Positions 54,351 to 63,731 of a DNA stretch of 64,000 nt are shown here, one piece after another (the stretch's first letter is position 1; each line of letters starts with the position of its first letter). This DNA comes from Pontibacter sp. SGAir0037. Its GTDB lineage: Bacteria > Bacteroidota > Bacteroidia > Cytophagales > Hymenobacteraceae. A model generated the notes under the pieces. That model did no database searches, was not told the DNA's origin, and saw only the letters and a list, made by a program, of their open reading frames with translations. Position numbers and translations under genes: made by a program. Location: positions 1,674,001 through 1,738,000 of the forward strand of contig NZ_CP028092.1 in NCBI RefSeq assembly GCF_005491705.1, in the 5' to 3' direction.

Positions 54351-57300
54351 ATGCAAGTATCAAGATTAGAGATTAAAGGTTTTAAAAGTTTTGGCGACCG
54401 TGTTGTCATTAACTTTGACGAAGGAATTACAGGTATTGTTGGTCCGAATGGCTGTGGCAAGTCCAACATTGTAGATGCCATCCGTTGGGTATTGGGCGAG
54501 CAGAAAACACGTAATTTACGCTCCGATAAAATGGAGAACGTGATTTTTAACGGCTCCAAAACACGTAAACCTGTACAAATGGCCGAAGTGTCTATTACCT
54601 TCGACAACAACAAGGGGATTCTGCCTACGGAGTACTCGCAGGTGACGGTAACCCGGAAGTATTACCGCAACGGCGACAGCGAATACATGCTAAACAGCGT
54701 TCCCTGCCGCCTGAAAGACATCAACGAACTTTTTCTGGATACAGGTATCGGATCTGACAGCTATGCTATTATCGAGCTGAAAATGGTGGATGAGATTCTG
54801 AATGACAAAGAGAACTCACGCCGCCTTCTGTTTGAAGAAGCTGCCGGTATTTCAAAATTTAAAGTGCGTAAAAAACAGACACTTAAGAAGCTTGAGGAAA
54901 CCGATGCTGACCTGGAACGTGTGGAGGACGTGCTGTTTGAGATCGGCAAAAACATGAAAACCCTGGAACGGCAGGCAAAGCAGGCAATTAAATACTTCCA
55001 GTTAAAGGAAGACTATAAAAACCATAGCCTCGAATTTGCTCGTCGTAACATAGCACAATACCAGAATACGCTAAGCCGCCTGGAGCAGGATGTGCAGCAG
55101 GAAACATTATTGAAAGAAGGATATGTTGCTGCTGTAACAGAGGCCGAAGATGCCATTGTCGATCAGAAAGAAGAGTTGAACCGCACACAGGAAGCGCTGG
55201 CTGAAAGCCAGAAAACCATGCAGGTGCAAACGGCAAAGCTACGCCAGCTGGAAAACGATATAAAGCTGAAATCTGAAAGGAGTAATTTTCTGAAGGAACG
55301 CATGCAGCAATTGCGCCAGCAGATTAGCCAGGACACAGCCAACCTCGATCATACCAAAGAAAGCATTGTGGCTCTGAGGGAAGAACTGGAAACAGTACAG
55401 GACAACTTTGCAGCAGCCGAGGAGCAGGTGAGCGATCTGAAGGAGCAACTACAGGAGGCCAACGAACAAAAGCAATTCCTGCAAGAGGAACTACAGGACT
55501 TAACGCAGCAGCAGCGCAACAAACAGAACGCTGTTTTTCAATTGCATAAATCACTTGAAATAAACCAGGTGCAGATCCGGAACATTAACGATGAACTGGA
55601 AAAGATGCAGCAGCAGCAACTAAGTGCTGATGAAGATGCCCGCCTGCTAGTTGAGCAACTACAGGAAGCGCAGTTAAACCTGGAAGAAAAGACAAGCGAA
55701 CTGGTAAGGCTTCAGGCTAAAGAAGAAACTCTACTGCAGAACATTGAAAAGACAGAGGAAGGTATTGAGCAACTGAAAGAGCAACTGGTGGAGCTGAACC
55801 GTACCCGCGATGCAAAACAGAACCAGTATAACCTGACCAAGTCTTTGGTTGAAAATATGGAAGGCTTTCCGGAGGCCATTAAGTTTCTCTGCCAGTCAGA
55901 CAACTGGAACAAGCCTGCTCCTCTCCTATCAGATATACTGGTGTGCCAGCCTGCCTACAAGGGATTAATTGAAAGCTACCTGGAGCCCTACATGAACTTT
56001 TTTGTGGTGGAAACACTACAGGATGCCCTGGAAGCAACGGCTTTGTTAAAAAGAGAAAATAAAGGCCGGGCTAACTTTATTATTTTAGCAGAAATAGAGG
56101 AACTGGAGCCCACCGCCACATTTAGCGACGGTAAACTAACGGCTGCCTATGAGGTGGTTTCAGCTGAAAAGAAATACAGCAGTCTGCTGAAGTACATGCT
56201 CAACAATGTATATATCAGCGATGATACCGAAGACGATTTTTCTTCTGAAGACTACCGCACCTTTATCCTGAAAGACGGTTCAGCTATAAAGAAGCCGCTT
56301 AGTCTTTCCGGTGGATCGGTAGGTGTTTTTGACGGGAACAGGCTCGGCCGCAAGCAAAATCTGGAATCACTAGCCAAAGAGGTGGAAGAGCTTAGCAGCC
56401 AGGTGGATTTGTTGCAAAGCCGAATCAACACACAAAACCAGATTTTGCTGAACTATAAAGGTGAATCCGGGAAAGACAGCATCAAACTGTTAGAAAAAGA
56501 AGTTGCTAAATTGCAGCAGGACCTGCTTACGGTAAGAATCAAGCACGAGCAGCACCAGCAAAACCAACGCAATTTTGATCAGAAGCAGTTTGAACTGCAG
56601 CAGCGGCTCGAAGATTTGCAGGTTCAGAGCCAGGAGGTTAGTCCGCAGGCCGAGGAAGACCAGCAGGAACTGAAGTACCTGGAAGAGAAACTAGCCGCTC
56701 AGACATCGCTGGTAAACCAGCAGCAGGAGCAGATAGCGGTGATCTCAGGTATGTATAACCAGGAGAACATCCAGTATCACCAACTCAAGAACCGCTTTGC
56801 CAGCCTGCAGCAGGAAATCAGCTATAAGCAGAAATCTGTTGAAACGAACCAGGAGCGTATTGAAGGACTACGTCAGGAGCTGGCCAAATCAGAAGAAGAA
56901 ACAGTAGAGGCAACCGCTTTTATCGAAGAAAACGAGGCTATCGTACATACCATGACCGAAGCCCGCCGGGAGTTCGGCTATGAGCTGGAAGAGATCGAGA
57001 AAAAGTACTTCAGCTTACGTGGCGAACTCGATGAAAAGGAAAAAACCATTCGGGAGCTTCAACGGAAAAGCCAGAACTCTAACGAGCTACTGATGCGCAT
57101 GCAGCAGACGATCAGCGACACCAGAATTAAACTGGTATCGGTGCAGGAGCGCTTAGGGGCTGAATTTAATATTACGACCGAAGAACTGGAGCAGCCTATT
57201 CCGGAACAGGAAGGTTTATTGATTCCGCTCACAAACGATGAACTAAACAAACACATAGCTGAAGTTAAAACGGCTTTAGATAAAATGGGCCCTGTGAATG

Positions 57301-57890
57301 CAATGGCGGCAGAAGCTTATGCCGAAATTGAGGAGCGCAACAAATTCATTACAGAGCAGCGCAACGACCTGGTAAATGCGAAGAACATTCTCATCGATAC
57401 AATCAATGAAATTGATACTGTAGCCAAAGAGAAGTTTATGAATGCCTTTAACCAGATCAAGAGCAACTTTATAAAAGTATTCCGCAGCCTGTTTACAGAG
57501 GAAGATAATTGCGACCTGGTGCTTACCGACCCAAAGAACCCTTTAGAGTCCCGCATCGAAATTATGGCACAGCCAAAAGGCAAACGGCCATTAACAATTA
57601 ACCAGCTTTCGGGTGGAGAGAAAACCCTGACAGCCATATCGCTGCTGTTCTCGATTTACCTGCTTAAACCAGCTCCATTCTGTATATTCGATGAGGTAGA
57701 TGCGCCGCTGGATGATGCTAACATTGATAAGTTTAACAATATCATCCGCACGTTCTCTAACGACTCTCAGTTTATTGTGGTAACGCATAATAAACGTACC
57801 ATGGCCTCAACAGACGTAATGTATGGCATTACCATGATAGAGGCAGGCATTTCCCGGGTAATTCCGGTTGATTTAAGGCAAATCGCTTAG
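54351..57890 (+). CDS. smc: Chromosome segregation protein SMC
   Basis: 1179 aa, full length. This condensin ATPase folds back on itself with a hinge. Walker A is GPNGCGKSNIVD (31-42). Two coiled-coil arms (about 165-505 and 680-1020) flank the hinge (about 510-680, GFPEAIKFLCQ to LSGGSVGVFDG). The C-terminal head has the ABC signature LSGGEKTLTAISLLFSIY and Walker B FCIFDEVDAPLDDANI. scpA and scpB are not beside it. Monocistronic between a probable promoter and a strong terminator. Confidence 0.98.
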   Translation: MQVSRLEIKGFKSFGDRVVINFDEGITGIVGPNGCGKSNIVDAIRWVLGEQKTRNLRSDKMENVIFNGSKTRKPVQMAEVSITFDNNKGILPTEYSQVTVTRKYYRNGDSEYMLNSVPCRLKDINELFLDTGIGSDSYAIIELKMVDEILNDKENSRRLLFEEAAGISKFKVRKKQTLKKLEETDADLERVEDVLFEIGKNMKTLERQAKQAIKYFQLKEDYKNHSLEFARRNIAQYQNTLSRLEQDVQQETLLKEGYVAAVTEAEDAIVDQKEELNRTQEALAESQKTMQVQTAKLRQLENDIKLKSERSNFLKERMQQLRQQISQDTANLDHTKESIVALREELETVQDNFAAAEEQVSDLKEQLQEANEQKQFLQEELQDLTQQQRNKQNAVFQLHKSLEINQVQIRNINDELEKMQQQQLSADEDARLLVEQLQEAQLNLEEKTSELVRLQAKEETLLQNIEKTEEGIEQLKEQLVELNRTRDAKQNQYNLTKSLVENMEGFPEAIKFLCQSDNWNKPAPLLSDILVCQPAYKGLIESYLEPYMNFFVVETLQDALEATALLKRENKGRANFIILAEIEELEPTATFSDGKLTAAYEVVSAEKKYSSLLKYMLNNVYISDDTEDDFSSEDYRTFILKDGSAIKKPLSLSGGSVGVFDGNRLGRKQNLESLAKEVEELSSQVDLLQSRINTQNQILLNYKGESGKDSIKLLEKEVAKLQQDLLTVRIKHEQHQQNQRNFDQKQFELQQRLEDLQVQSQEVSPQAEEDQQELKYLEEKLAAQTSLVNQQQEQIAVISGMYNQENIQYHQLKNRFASLQQEISYKQKSVETNQERIEGLRQELAKSEEETVEATAFIEENEAIVHTMTEARREFGYELEEIEKKYFSLRGELDEKEKTIRELQRKSQNSNELLMRMQQTISDTRIKLVSVQERLGAEFNITTEELEQPIPEQEGLLIPLTNDELNKHIAEVKTALDKMGPVNAMAAEAYAEIEERNKFITEQRNDLVNAKNILIDTINEIDTVAKEKFMNAFNQIKSNFIKVFRSLFTEEDNCDLVLTDPKNPLESRIEIMAQPKGKRPLTINQLSGGEKTLTAISLLFSIYLLKPAPFCIFDEVDAPLDDANIDKFNNIIRTFSNDSQFIVVTHNKRTMASTDVMYGITMIEAGISRVIPVDLRQIA

Positions 57891-57912
57891 ATTTGCCTAT
57901 TTCCTCCCAAAG

Positions 57913-57954
57913 CAAGAGCCCCTGAATTTGATTAAATTCAGGGGCTCTTGTTTT
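57913..57954 (+). terminator. Terminator after smc
   Basis: A 17-bp perfect stem (left arm CAAGAGCCCCTGAATTT) with loop GATT is followed by TTTT, 22 nt past the smc stop. About 170 nt after it, to 58124, hold no gene. Confidence 0.9.
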
Positions 57955-58124
57955 AACCATAGCTACTCAAATAAATCTTTGGCACAAGACATACCTGCTG
58001 GCGGTTGAAGAGCTAAAAGCTGTTGCTGGCAAGCCACCAGTTCAGTAGTTCATATGACTGATGCATGCAGGCCTAATTCCGGCTTCTGCAATATAAATAT
58101 CCGTAAAGTGCGAATTATGCAATT

Positions 58125-58676
58125 TTACCTTACGCCATTTTTCGGGAATTTAGCGGTCTTGGTGCGGTAGAAATCTAAAATAAACTTCATATCGGTTTCA
58201 ATATCACCACTAGGATAAAACGTAGGGCCTATGCCTGCTTCTTTTTTAGCATAATCCAGGTAACCCAATACGATAGGAACTCCAGCACCCTCTGCCACAT
58301 AATAAAATCCCCTTCTCCAACGGGGCTGGTACTTACGTGTTCCTTCCGGTGTTACCATCACACACATATCTTCTTTGTTTTCCTGGAAGATCCGAATCAT
58401 GGCATCTACCATTTTAGTGTTTTTGGACCTATCTACCGGCAAGGCTCCCATAGCTTTTAGTAGGCCACCGAAGGGGAAACCCATAAACTCTTTTTTAATG
58501 GTGAAGCGTATGGGAGCATCCATGAGGTAAAAAGCCGCTCTGGCATATATAAAGTCCCAGTTACTGGTATGAGGTGCGGCAATCATAACACAACGGCGAT
58601 TTTCGGGTGTTAGATTCCCATTTAACTTCCAGCCACTTACCTTGAATATTGCTTTAGCTAATAATTTACCAAACAT
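58125..58676 (-). CDS. 1-acyl-glycerol-3-phosphate acyltransferase-like (PlsC family)
   Basis: 183 aa, shorter than typical PlsC. The catalytic HX4D is His36-Asp41 (HTSNWD), followed by FTIKKEFMGFPFGGLLKAMGALPVDR split over about 58-82, and the third block VTPEGTRKYQPRWRRGFYYVA near 108. These match a PlsC-like subgroup common in Bacteroidetes, whose acceptor lipid is not fixed. Likely peripheral inner-membrane enzyme of phospholipid or other lipid acylation. Isolated on the minus strand. Confidence 0.88.
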   Translation of the reverse strand: MFGKLLAKAIFKVSGWKLNGNLTPENRRCVMIAAPHTSNWDFIYARAAFYLMDAPIRFTIKKEFMGFPFGGLLKAMGALPVDRSKNTKMVDAMIRIFQENKEDMCVMVTPEGTRKYQPRWRRGFYYVAEGAGVPIVLGYLDYAKKEAGIGPTFYPSGDIETDMKFILDFYRTKTAKFPKNGVR

Positions 58677-58848
58677 GCTTCTTTCTTTCGATTTGTATAA
58701 CCTGTGCCTGTTAATTCGGACAAGAAACTATAAAGTTAAATGAAAAAGAATATTTACCCGTGACTATATCTGAAAATATTAGCCGTAACTGCTTTTTGAC
58801 CAGTGAAGTCATAAAACAATTACGGCTACTTGAAGAGGTAATAAAAGG

Positions 58849-59475
58849 TTATAAAGCTATTTTTATAACGTGTGCTTTTCGGCGAAGTATGTATGACTGA
58901 ACACCGAAGCCGAACATAGGGCCCATGGAAGTACGCGTTCCTCCATCGTAAGACTCGTTAAAATATCTGTAAGATATATATGGTTCTAAAGAGATTTTTT
59001 CATTTATAAAATGAGCATATCCTACTCCGAAAGACGTTTCCCAAACATTAAGCTTATTTTTTGTGTAGGTGTTGTCGAGACCGGCAGCAACTGTTAACTC
59101 TCCAAAAAAGCCATTATCCAAGTAGTACCGAACAAATGGACCTCCTAACAGATACGTTCTCCGAAAAGGCAGGCTCTCGGCATCTAGTTTATTTCTTCTG
59201 CTGTCATGGCTCAGGTTAACATCAAGCCCGGCCACAAAGTCATGCAGAATAAAGTATCCTACTTTAGAGTTAACTAAAAGATTGATCTCCTGCCTTTCAT
59301 CTTTCACCTGCGGGTTGGTAATCTGATCGGATACGCTTAACACAGAGCCCTGAATGTTACCTCCTAAAAGAATAGAACCAGCCTTTACTTTAGCTTTAAT
59401 CAAGTAGCTCTTGTTTTCTTGAGCGAAGCACAAATTGGATAATACCAATAAAAAAAAGAGTAAATATTGTTTCAT
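58849..59475 (-). CDS. Outer-membrane beta-barrel protein
   Basis: 208 aa from ATG 59475 (MKQYLLFFLL). The signal peptide ends LCFAQ. The mature chain has about eight amphipathic strands (for example LIKAKVKAGSILLGGNIQGS; GYFILHDFVAGLDVNLS; FFGELTVAAGLD; ISLEPYISYRYFNES; GPMFGFGVQSYI), the pattern of a small OmpW/OmpX-sized barrel. It ends HVIKIAL instead of Phe. Function unknown. Isolated gene. Confidence 0.82.
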   Translation of the reverse strand: MKQYLLFFLLVLSNLCFAQENKSYLIKAKVKAGSILLGGNIQGSVLSVSDQITNPQVKDERQEINLLVNSKVGYFILHDFVAGLDVNLSHDSRRNKLDAESLPFRRTYLLGGPFVRYYLDNGFFGELTVAAGLDNTYTKNKLNVWETSFGVGYAHFINEKISLEPYISYRYFNESYDGGTRTSMGPMFGFGVQSYILRRKAHVIKIAL

Positions 59476-59564
59476 AACCTGCACGAAGCATAAAAAATAA
59501 CTGCAGGTAAAATTAATATTTAAATTGACAATTTCTACACCGTATTATAAAAAAAATACAAATA

Positions 59565-60341
59565 TTATGTAAATTTAATATTATTAATTTTTACCTGGAT
59601 ATGTTCCGCCATCTGCATGGTATACAGATACCCTATGTCAAATAGCTGCTGTGCCTTATAAAAACTTGTTAACCTGTAATATTTCAACTCCTGCGGTTCC
59701 AGTAGCAGGTCGCACAAATGCATATTCGGCCTCACATTGTTGTTAATTGCCAGCTGAACCGTTCGTTCTGTTAAACTGCGCAGATTCGTAAGATTTGCCT
59801 GGTGGTTAATCGGATTAACATGTACTCCTATCTTTAGATCGCACTCCTGCTGAATGACATCGATGGGCAGGTTATTTAACAAACCTCCATCGTTTAACTT
59901 TTTACCTTCAAATTCAACGGGTTGGTAAAGCACAGGAACAGCTGTAGTGCCTAAAAGCGGCTTAATTAATTCGCCGCTCGAATAGTAAATATTAATACCC
60001 TGAGACATTTCAGTGGCACCAATAACTACGGGAATCTTTAGATGTTCAAATTTGATGTGCTCTCCTAAGTACTGATGATAGAGCTTTTCTACTTCGCTCA
60101 GGTTCATAAGCCCGGATCTTCTGAAGGTAGGACGGACTACTTTAATCACACTCAGCTCTTTAATGAGCTTCAGGATTTCAGAGGGTTTATAACCTGCAGC
60201 ATAGAACACACCGGCAATTGCCCCTGAGCTGACTCCTGAAATTACATTCACCCTGATTCCTAATTCATCAAACGCTTTTAGAACACCAAGGTGCGCTATG
60301 CCTCTTGCGCCTCCTCCTGAAAGTGCTAAGCCTATTTTCAT
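59565..60341 (-). CDS. Patatin-like phospholipase
   Basis: 258 aa. The oxyanion-hole motif is GGGARG (9-14), the nucleophile Ser38 lies in GVSSG (36-40), and the dyad Asp151 in NDGGLLNN. These are the three blocks of bacterial patatins such as RssA. No signal peptide, so cytoplasmic. It would act as a serine lipase or esterase on membrane lipids. Its start lies two nucleotides from the stop of the MBL hydrolase on the same strand, so the two are co-transcribed. Confidence 0.92.
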   Translation of the reverse strand: MKIGLALSGGGARGIAHLGVLKAFDELGIRVNVISGVSSGAIAGVFYAAGYKPSEILKLIKELSVIKVVRPTFRRSGLMNLSEVEKLYHQYLGEHIKFEHLKIPVVIGATEMSQGINIYYSSGELIKPLLGTTAVPVLYQPVEFEGKKLNDGGLLNNLPIDVIQQECDLKIGVHVNPINHQANLTNLRSLTERTVQLAINNNVRPNMHLCDLLLEPQELKYYRLTSFYKAQQLFDIGYLYTMQMAEHIQVKINNIKFT

Positions 60342-60342
60342 A

Positions 60343-61185
60343 TCAGGCTTCGCTCAAGGAGAAGGTGCTGTCGAGGCGAATCCCTTTTTCAGTTTCTGCA
60401 ACTGTACAGCACTCGTGCGCAGCATCATGCTCGAGGAACAGGATGAGTTTTTCCTGAGCTGCCCGCTTTAAAAAAAGCTCTTTCTCCTGCAATGTCAGTA
60501 AAGGCCTTGTATCGTAGCCCATAACGTACGGCAGTGGAATATGCCCCACAGAAGGCAGCAAATCGGCCATATAAGCTATCTTCTGCCCTTTGTAAGATAT
60601 GATGGGCACCATCATTTTGTCGGTATGCCCATCAGCATAAAATATATCGAACTGAGGAAAAGGAGATGGTGCCTGCTGATCAATAAACTGTAAGTGTCCG
60701 CTCTCCTGCATTGGCAGCAGGTTTTCTTTCAAGAAGGATGCCTTTTCACGCGCATTCGGCTCTGTTGCCCACTGCCAATGGTCTTTGTTAGTCCAGTAGG
60801 TTGCGTTGGGAAAAACAAGCTCTGGCTCCTGGCTGTTTGCTTTATACTTCACACCGCCTCCACAATGGTCGAAGTGCAGGTGCGTGAGAAACATATCCGT
60901 AACATCTTCGGGCGCAAAACCAGCTTTATGCAGCGATTTAAGGAGGTTGTCGTCGCCATGTAGGTAATAATGACTAAAGAACTTGGCGTCCTGCTTATCT
61001 CCTATGCCATTATCGATCAGGATTAACCGGTCGCCATCCTCAATCAGCAGGCAACGCATGGCCCAGGTGCACAGATTATTTTCATCGGCAGGATTTGTTC
61101 TTTGCCACAACGTTTTGGGCACCACCCCGAACATAGCACCACCATCCAGCTTAAAGAATCCTGTATCGATAACGTGTAGCTTCAC
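60343..61185 (-). CDS. MBL-fold metallo-hydrolase
   Basis: 280 aa. The metal motif THLHFDHCGG holds His102, His104, Asp106 and His107; further ligands are in YADGHTDKMMVP and LFLEHDAAHE. It is of the general lactonase-like group (RCLLIEDGDRLILIDNGIGDK), to which quorum-quenching lactonases also belong, but substrate cannot be read. ATG start at 61185. Precedes the patatin gene, which starts 1 nt after its stop. Confidence 0.9.
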   Translation of the reverse strand: MKLHVIDTGFFKLDGGAMFGVVPKTLWQRTNPADENNLCTWAMRCLLIEDGDRLILIDNGIGDKQDAKFFSHYYLHGDDNLLKSLHKAGFAPEDVTDMFLTHLHFDHCGGGVKYKANSQEPELVFPNATYWTNKDHWQWATEPNAREKASFLKENLLPMQESGHLQFIDQQAPSPFPQFDIFYADGHTDKMMVPIISYKGQKIAYMADLLPSVGHIPLPYVMGYDTRPLLTLQEKELFLKRAAQEKLILFLEHDAAHECCTVAETEKGIRLDSTFSLSEA

Positions 61186-61353
61186 CTGATTTAAATTTGA
61201 AATTAAAAAATAGAAATTATCCAGACTGGAAATTTTCGGAACTTTAGATTAAGTACGCTATATTAAAAAATCAGATTAAATAAATTGAAAGCACATGCTA
61301 TAGCACGTTATTTTCATGCTGGATGTTAGTCATTGAATTACAAAAACAGGAAT

Positions 61354-61375
61354 TGTCCTCCTTTGAAGGGGGACA
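61354..61375. repeat. REP-like palindrome after accA
   Basis: TGTCCTCCTTTGAAGGGGGA begins a nearly perfect inverted repeat of the family seen at 53252-53481, 20 nt beyond the accA stop. It may double as a terminator. Confidence 0.6.
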
Positions 61376-61394
61376 GGATTAAATATAAATAGTA

Positions 61395-62345
61395 TTAGTT
61401 CTCCTGCACAACGCCCATCGAACCGAATTTTTCTATTCGCTGCATGATGCGCTCTTCCGGATCAACGGCATCAAGTTCATCTAAAAGCTTAATAATTTGC
61501 TTTTTAAGCAGGCGCTTCATTTTGTCAGGTTCTGTATGTGCACCACCAAGCGGCTCTTTTATAATGCCATCAATCAATTTGTGCTGCAACATATCGGTAG
61601 CTGTAAGTTTCAACGCCTCAGCAGCCTGTTCTTTATAGTTCCAGCTACGCCATAAGATTGATGAGCACGACTCCGGTGAAATAACCGAATACCAAGTATT
61701 TTCCAACATCATTACCCTATCGCCAATCGCTATGCCCAATGCACCACCAGAAGCTCCTTCACCGATGATGATACAAATAACCGGCACCTTCAGCATAAAC
61801 ATCTCTTTCAGGTTTCGAGCAATGGCTTCGCCCTGTCCGCGTTCTTCTGCTTCCAGCCCTGGGAAGGCACCCGGTGTATCAATGAAAGTAACGATAGGTC
61901 TGTTAAACTTCTCCGCCATTTTCATCAGGCGTAATGCTTTTCTATAACCTTCAGGATTTGCCATGCCGAAATTACGCATCTGGCGTTGCTTTGTATTCCG
62001 GCCCTTCTGCTGCCCTATAAACATAACCGAACGCCCGTCAATCTCACCAAAACCGCCAACCATCGCTTTGTCATCGCCTACTGTACGATCGCCATGCAGT
62101 TCTACAAACTTATCCGTTATGCCCTCTACATAGTCCAAGGTATAAGGCCTGAGCGGGTGACGCGAAAGCTGGACACGCTGCCAACGGGTAAGGTTAGCAT
62201 AGGTCTCTTTTTTCAGAGTCTTGATTTTCTCTTCAAGTGCCTTTACTGCCTCTGAAACATCCACCTGGCTTTCACTGGCCAGTTTTTTCATCTCCTGTAA
62301 CTTGCCTTCTAAGGCGGCAATTGGCTGTTCGAAATCTAAAAGCAT
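61395..62345 (-). CDS. accA: Acetyl-CoA carboxylase carboxyltransferase subunit alpha
   Basis: 316 aa. It forms the alpha half of the carboxyltransferase that makes malonyl-CoA. Typical blocks are the N-terminal coiled segment ([18 protein letters not shown]), [22 protein letters not shown] split near residue 58, [11 protein letters not shown] near 113, [21 protein letters not shown] near 150, and the CoA-site [17 protein letters not shown] near 200. Length normal, ATG start. accD is not adjacent. The 219 nt upstream, to the tRNA genes, carry the tRNA promoter on the other strand. Confidence 0.97.
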   Translation of the reverse strand: MLLDFEQPIAALEGKLQEMKKLASESQVDVSEAVKALEEKIKTLKKETYANLTRWQRVQLSRHPLRPYTLDYVEGITDKFVELHGDRTVGDDKAMVGGFGEIDGRSVMFIGQQKGRNTKQRQMRNFGMANPEGYRKALRLMKMAEKFNRPIVTFIDTPGAFPGLEAEERGQGEAIARNLKEMFMLKVPVICIIIGEGASGGALGIAIGDRVMMLENTWYSVISPESCSSILWRSWNYKEQAAEALKLTATDMLQHKLIDGIIKEPLGGAHTEPDKMKRLLKKQIIKLLDELDAVDPEERIMQRIEKFGSMGVVQEN

Positions 62346-62501
62346 AGTATCTGTCGCTATTTTGGATTACAAATTTAAGAGTTTATCGCGAAGCGCATCA
62401 AGTAGAAAAAAAATTTAGCTCGATATAAAAAATAATATAGTTGGTTCTGAATGCTTTATATTTTTTTTAAAATATTTATACCGCAAAATACTCGCCAGCT
62501 C

Positions 62502-62532
62502 TTGCACAATTAAAATTAACCCTATACCTTTG
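62502..62532 (+). promoter_or_regulatory. Promoter of the tRNA-Asp pair, TTG-N20-TACCTTTG
   Basis: TTG at 62502-62504 and TACCTTTG at 62525-62532 with 20 nt between them match the Bacteroidetes consensus; the -7 box ends 32 nt before the first tRNA. Confidence 0.75.
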
Positions 62533-62564
62533 CATCACTTTAACGGAAGAAGTTAAACGAAAAC

Positions 62565-62638
62565 GGTCTGGTAGTTCAGTTGGTTAGAATGCCGCCCTGT
62601 CACGGCGGAGGTCGCGGGTTCGAGTCCCGTCCAGACCG
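62565..62638 (+). tRNA. tRNA-Asp (GTC)
   Basis: 74 nt. Acceptor arm GGTCTGG pairs with CCAGACC, discriminator G. D arm GTTC...GAAT, anticodon stem CCGCC/GGCGG with loop CTGTCAC giving anticodon GTC, and T arm with GGTTCGAGTCC. CCA is not encoded (GCA follows). Confidence 0.98.
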
Positions 62639-62693
62639 CAGGTAAAACTGCGGTAACGTAGCAAGAGCAAAAGGCTCTATTTTTTAAAGTATT

Positions 62694-62767
62694 GGTCTGG
62701 TAGTTCAGTTGGTTAGAATGCCGCCCTGTCACGGCGGAGGTCGCGGGTTCGAGTCCCGTCCAGACCG
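62694..62767 (+). tRNA. tRNA-Asp (GTC), second identical copy
   Basis: Identical over all 74 nt to the copy at 62565-62638, with a 55-nt spacer, and followed directly by a terminator. The pair forms one transcription unit. CCA is not encoded. Confidence 0.98.
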
Positions 62768-62770
62768 CGA

Positions 62771-62800
62771 AAGCCTGAGATGAAAGTCTCAGGCTTTTTT
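62771..62800 (+). terminator. Terminator of the tRNA-Asp unit
   Basis: AAGCCTGAGA pairs with TCTCAGGCTT (6-nt loop), followed by further T residues, 4 nt past the second tRNA. Confidence 0.9.
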
Positions 62801-62972
62801 GTTTTAGAAGTTTTTACAAGATGGCCTGTTATTATTTTCCCCTGTCAAAGGAACATCATTAGCTCTTTCCTGCAAAAAGGCCGAGTTCAGAAAAGATCTA
62901 TAAAAAGATAGCGCGGGCGCTCGCACCAACAGAGACTTTTTTATTCGAGGTTAGTCTCTGTTTCTGATTAGA

Positions 62973-63722
62973 CTATCTTATAAACTGAAAAATTTTCCGC
63001 AAAGGCTTTAGGTAGCGCGTCAGGAAAAACGGTTTCAGATTATTTACCTGCCAGGCCAGGTAGTCTTCCTGATTGGCTTTGAGCCTGTTGCTTATAGAAG
63101 CATTACTCTTCCCCCCCACCCGCATCCGGACCAATGTTTCCGGAATGTATACTGTACTGACCTGGTACTTATACAGCAGGCGGAGCATCAGTTCATAGTC
63201 TGCCGCAGTCTTAAAATGAGTATTATAGAATCCGTATTTTTCCAGGCAGGTTTTTCGCACATAAAATGTAGGGTGCGGAGGCATCCAGCCATACAGGAAA
63301 CTCCTTTTTGTAAAGCTTCCTGCTTTCCAGTTTCTGAACACTTTGCTCGTGTTATCCTGCTTCACATAGAGAAGATCACCGTAAGCACTGTCTGCTCCAT
63401 ACTGATTTAGAGTCTCAACTATTAAACCGATAGTGCCAGGATTATCAAGAATATCATCCGCATGTAACAAGCCTATTACATCGCCGGTAGCCAATCCTAT
63501 ACCTTTGTTAATGGCATCGTATAAACCGTTGTCTTTTTCTGAAACGAAAACAGACACAGCATCACCAAAGCTTCTGACAACGTCTATGGTCCCATCCGTA
63601 GATAGTCCGTCTACCACAATATATTCTATATTGCAGTACGTCTGCTCCAGCACCGATTGTATAGTGTCAGCAATGGTCTTAGACGCGTTGAAAACAACCG
63701 TGATGATAGAAACCTTTACCAT
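62973..63722 (-). CDS. Family 2 glycosyltransferase
   Basis: 249 aa. The GT-A fold opens with VSIITVVFNASKTIADTI, has the nucleotide-binding VVDGLSTDGT (near 36-45), the DXD-like HADD (87-90), and WMPPHPTFYVRKTCLEKYG near 145, close to WcaE-type transferases of exopolysaccharide clusters. The C-terminal half carries ADYELMLRLL and a basic tail. It transfers a sugar from a nucleotide donor during surface polysaccharide synthesis; donor and acceptor cannot be read. It follows the acetyltransferase gene by 9 nt on the minus strand, and the cluster continues beyond the window. Confidence 0.92.
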   Translation of the reverse strand: MVKVSIITVVFNASKTIADTIQSVLEQTYCNIEYIVVDGLSTDGTIDVVRSFGDAVSVFVSEKDNGLYDAINKGIGLATGDVIGLLHADDILDNPGTIGLIVETLNQYGADSAYGDLLYVKQDNTSKVFRNWKAGSFTKRSFLYGWMPPHPTFYVRKTCLEKYGFYNTHFKTAADYELMLRLLYKYQVSTVYIPETLVRMRVGGKSNASISNRLKANQEDYLAWQVNNLKPFFLTRYLKPLRKIFQFIR

Positions 63723-63731
63723 TTCCAGAAG

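Noticed and set aside
62639..62693. A small RNA between the two tRNA-Asp genes
   Set aside because: The 55-nt spacer has no stable structure beyond a short AGAGC/GGCTCT pairing and is best explained as processed tRNA spacer.
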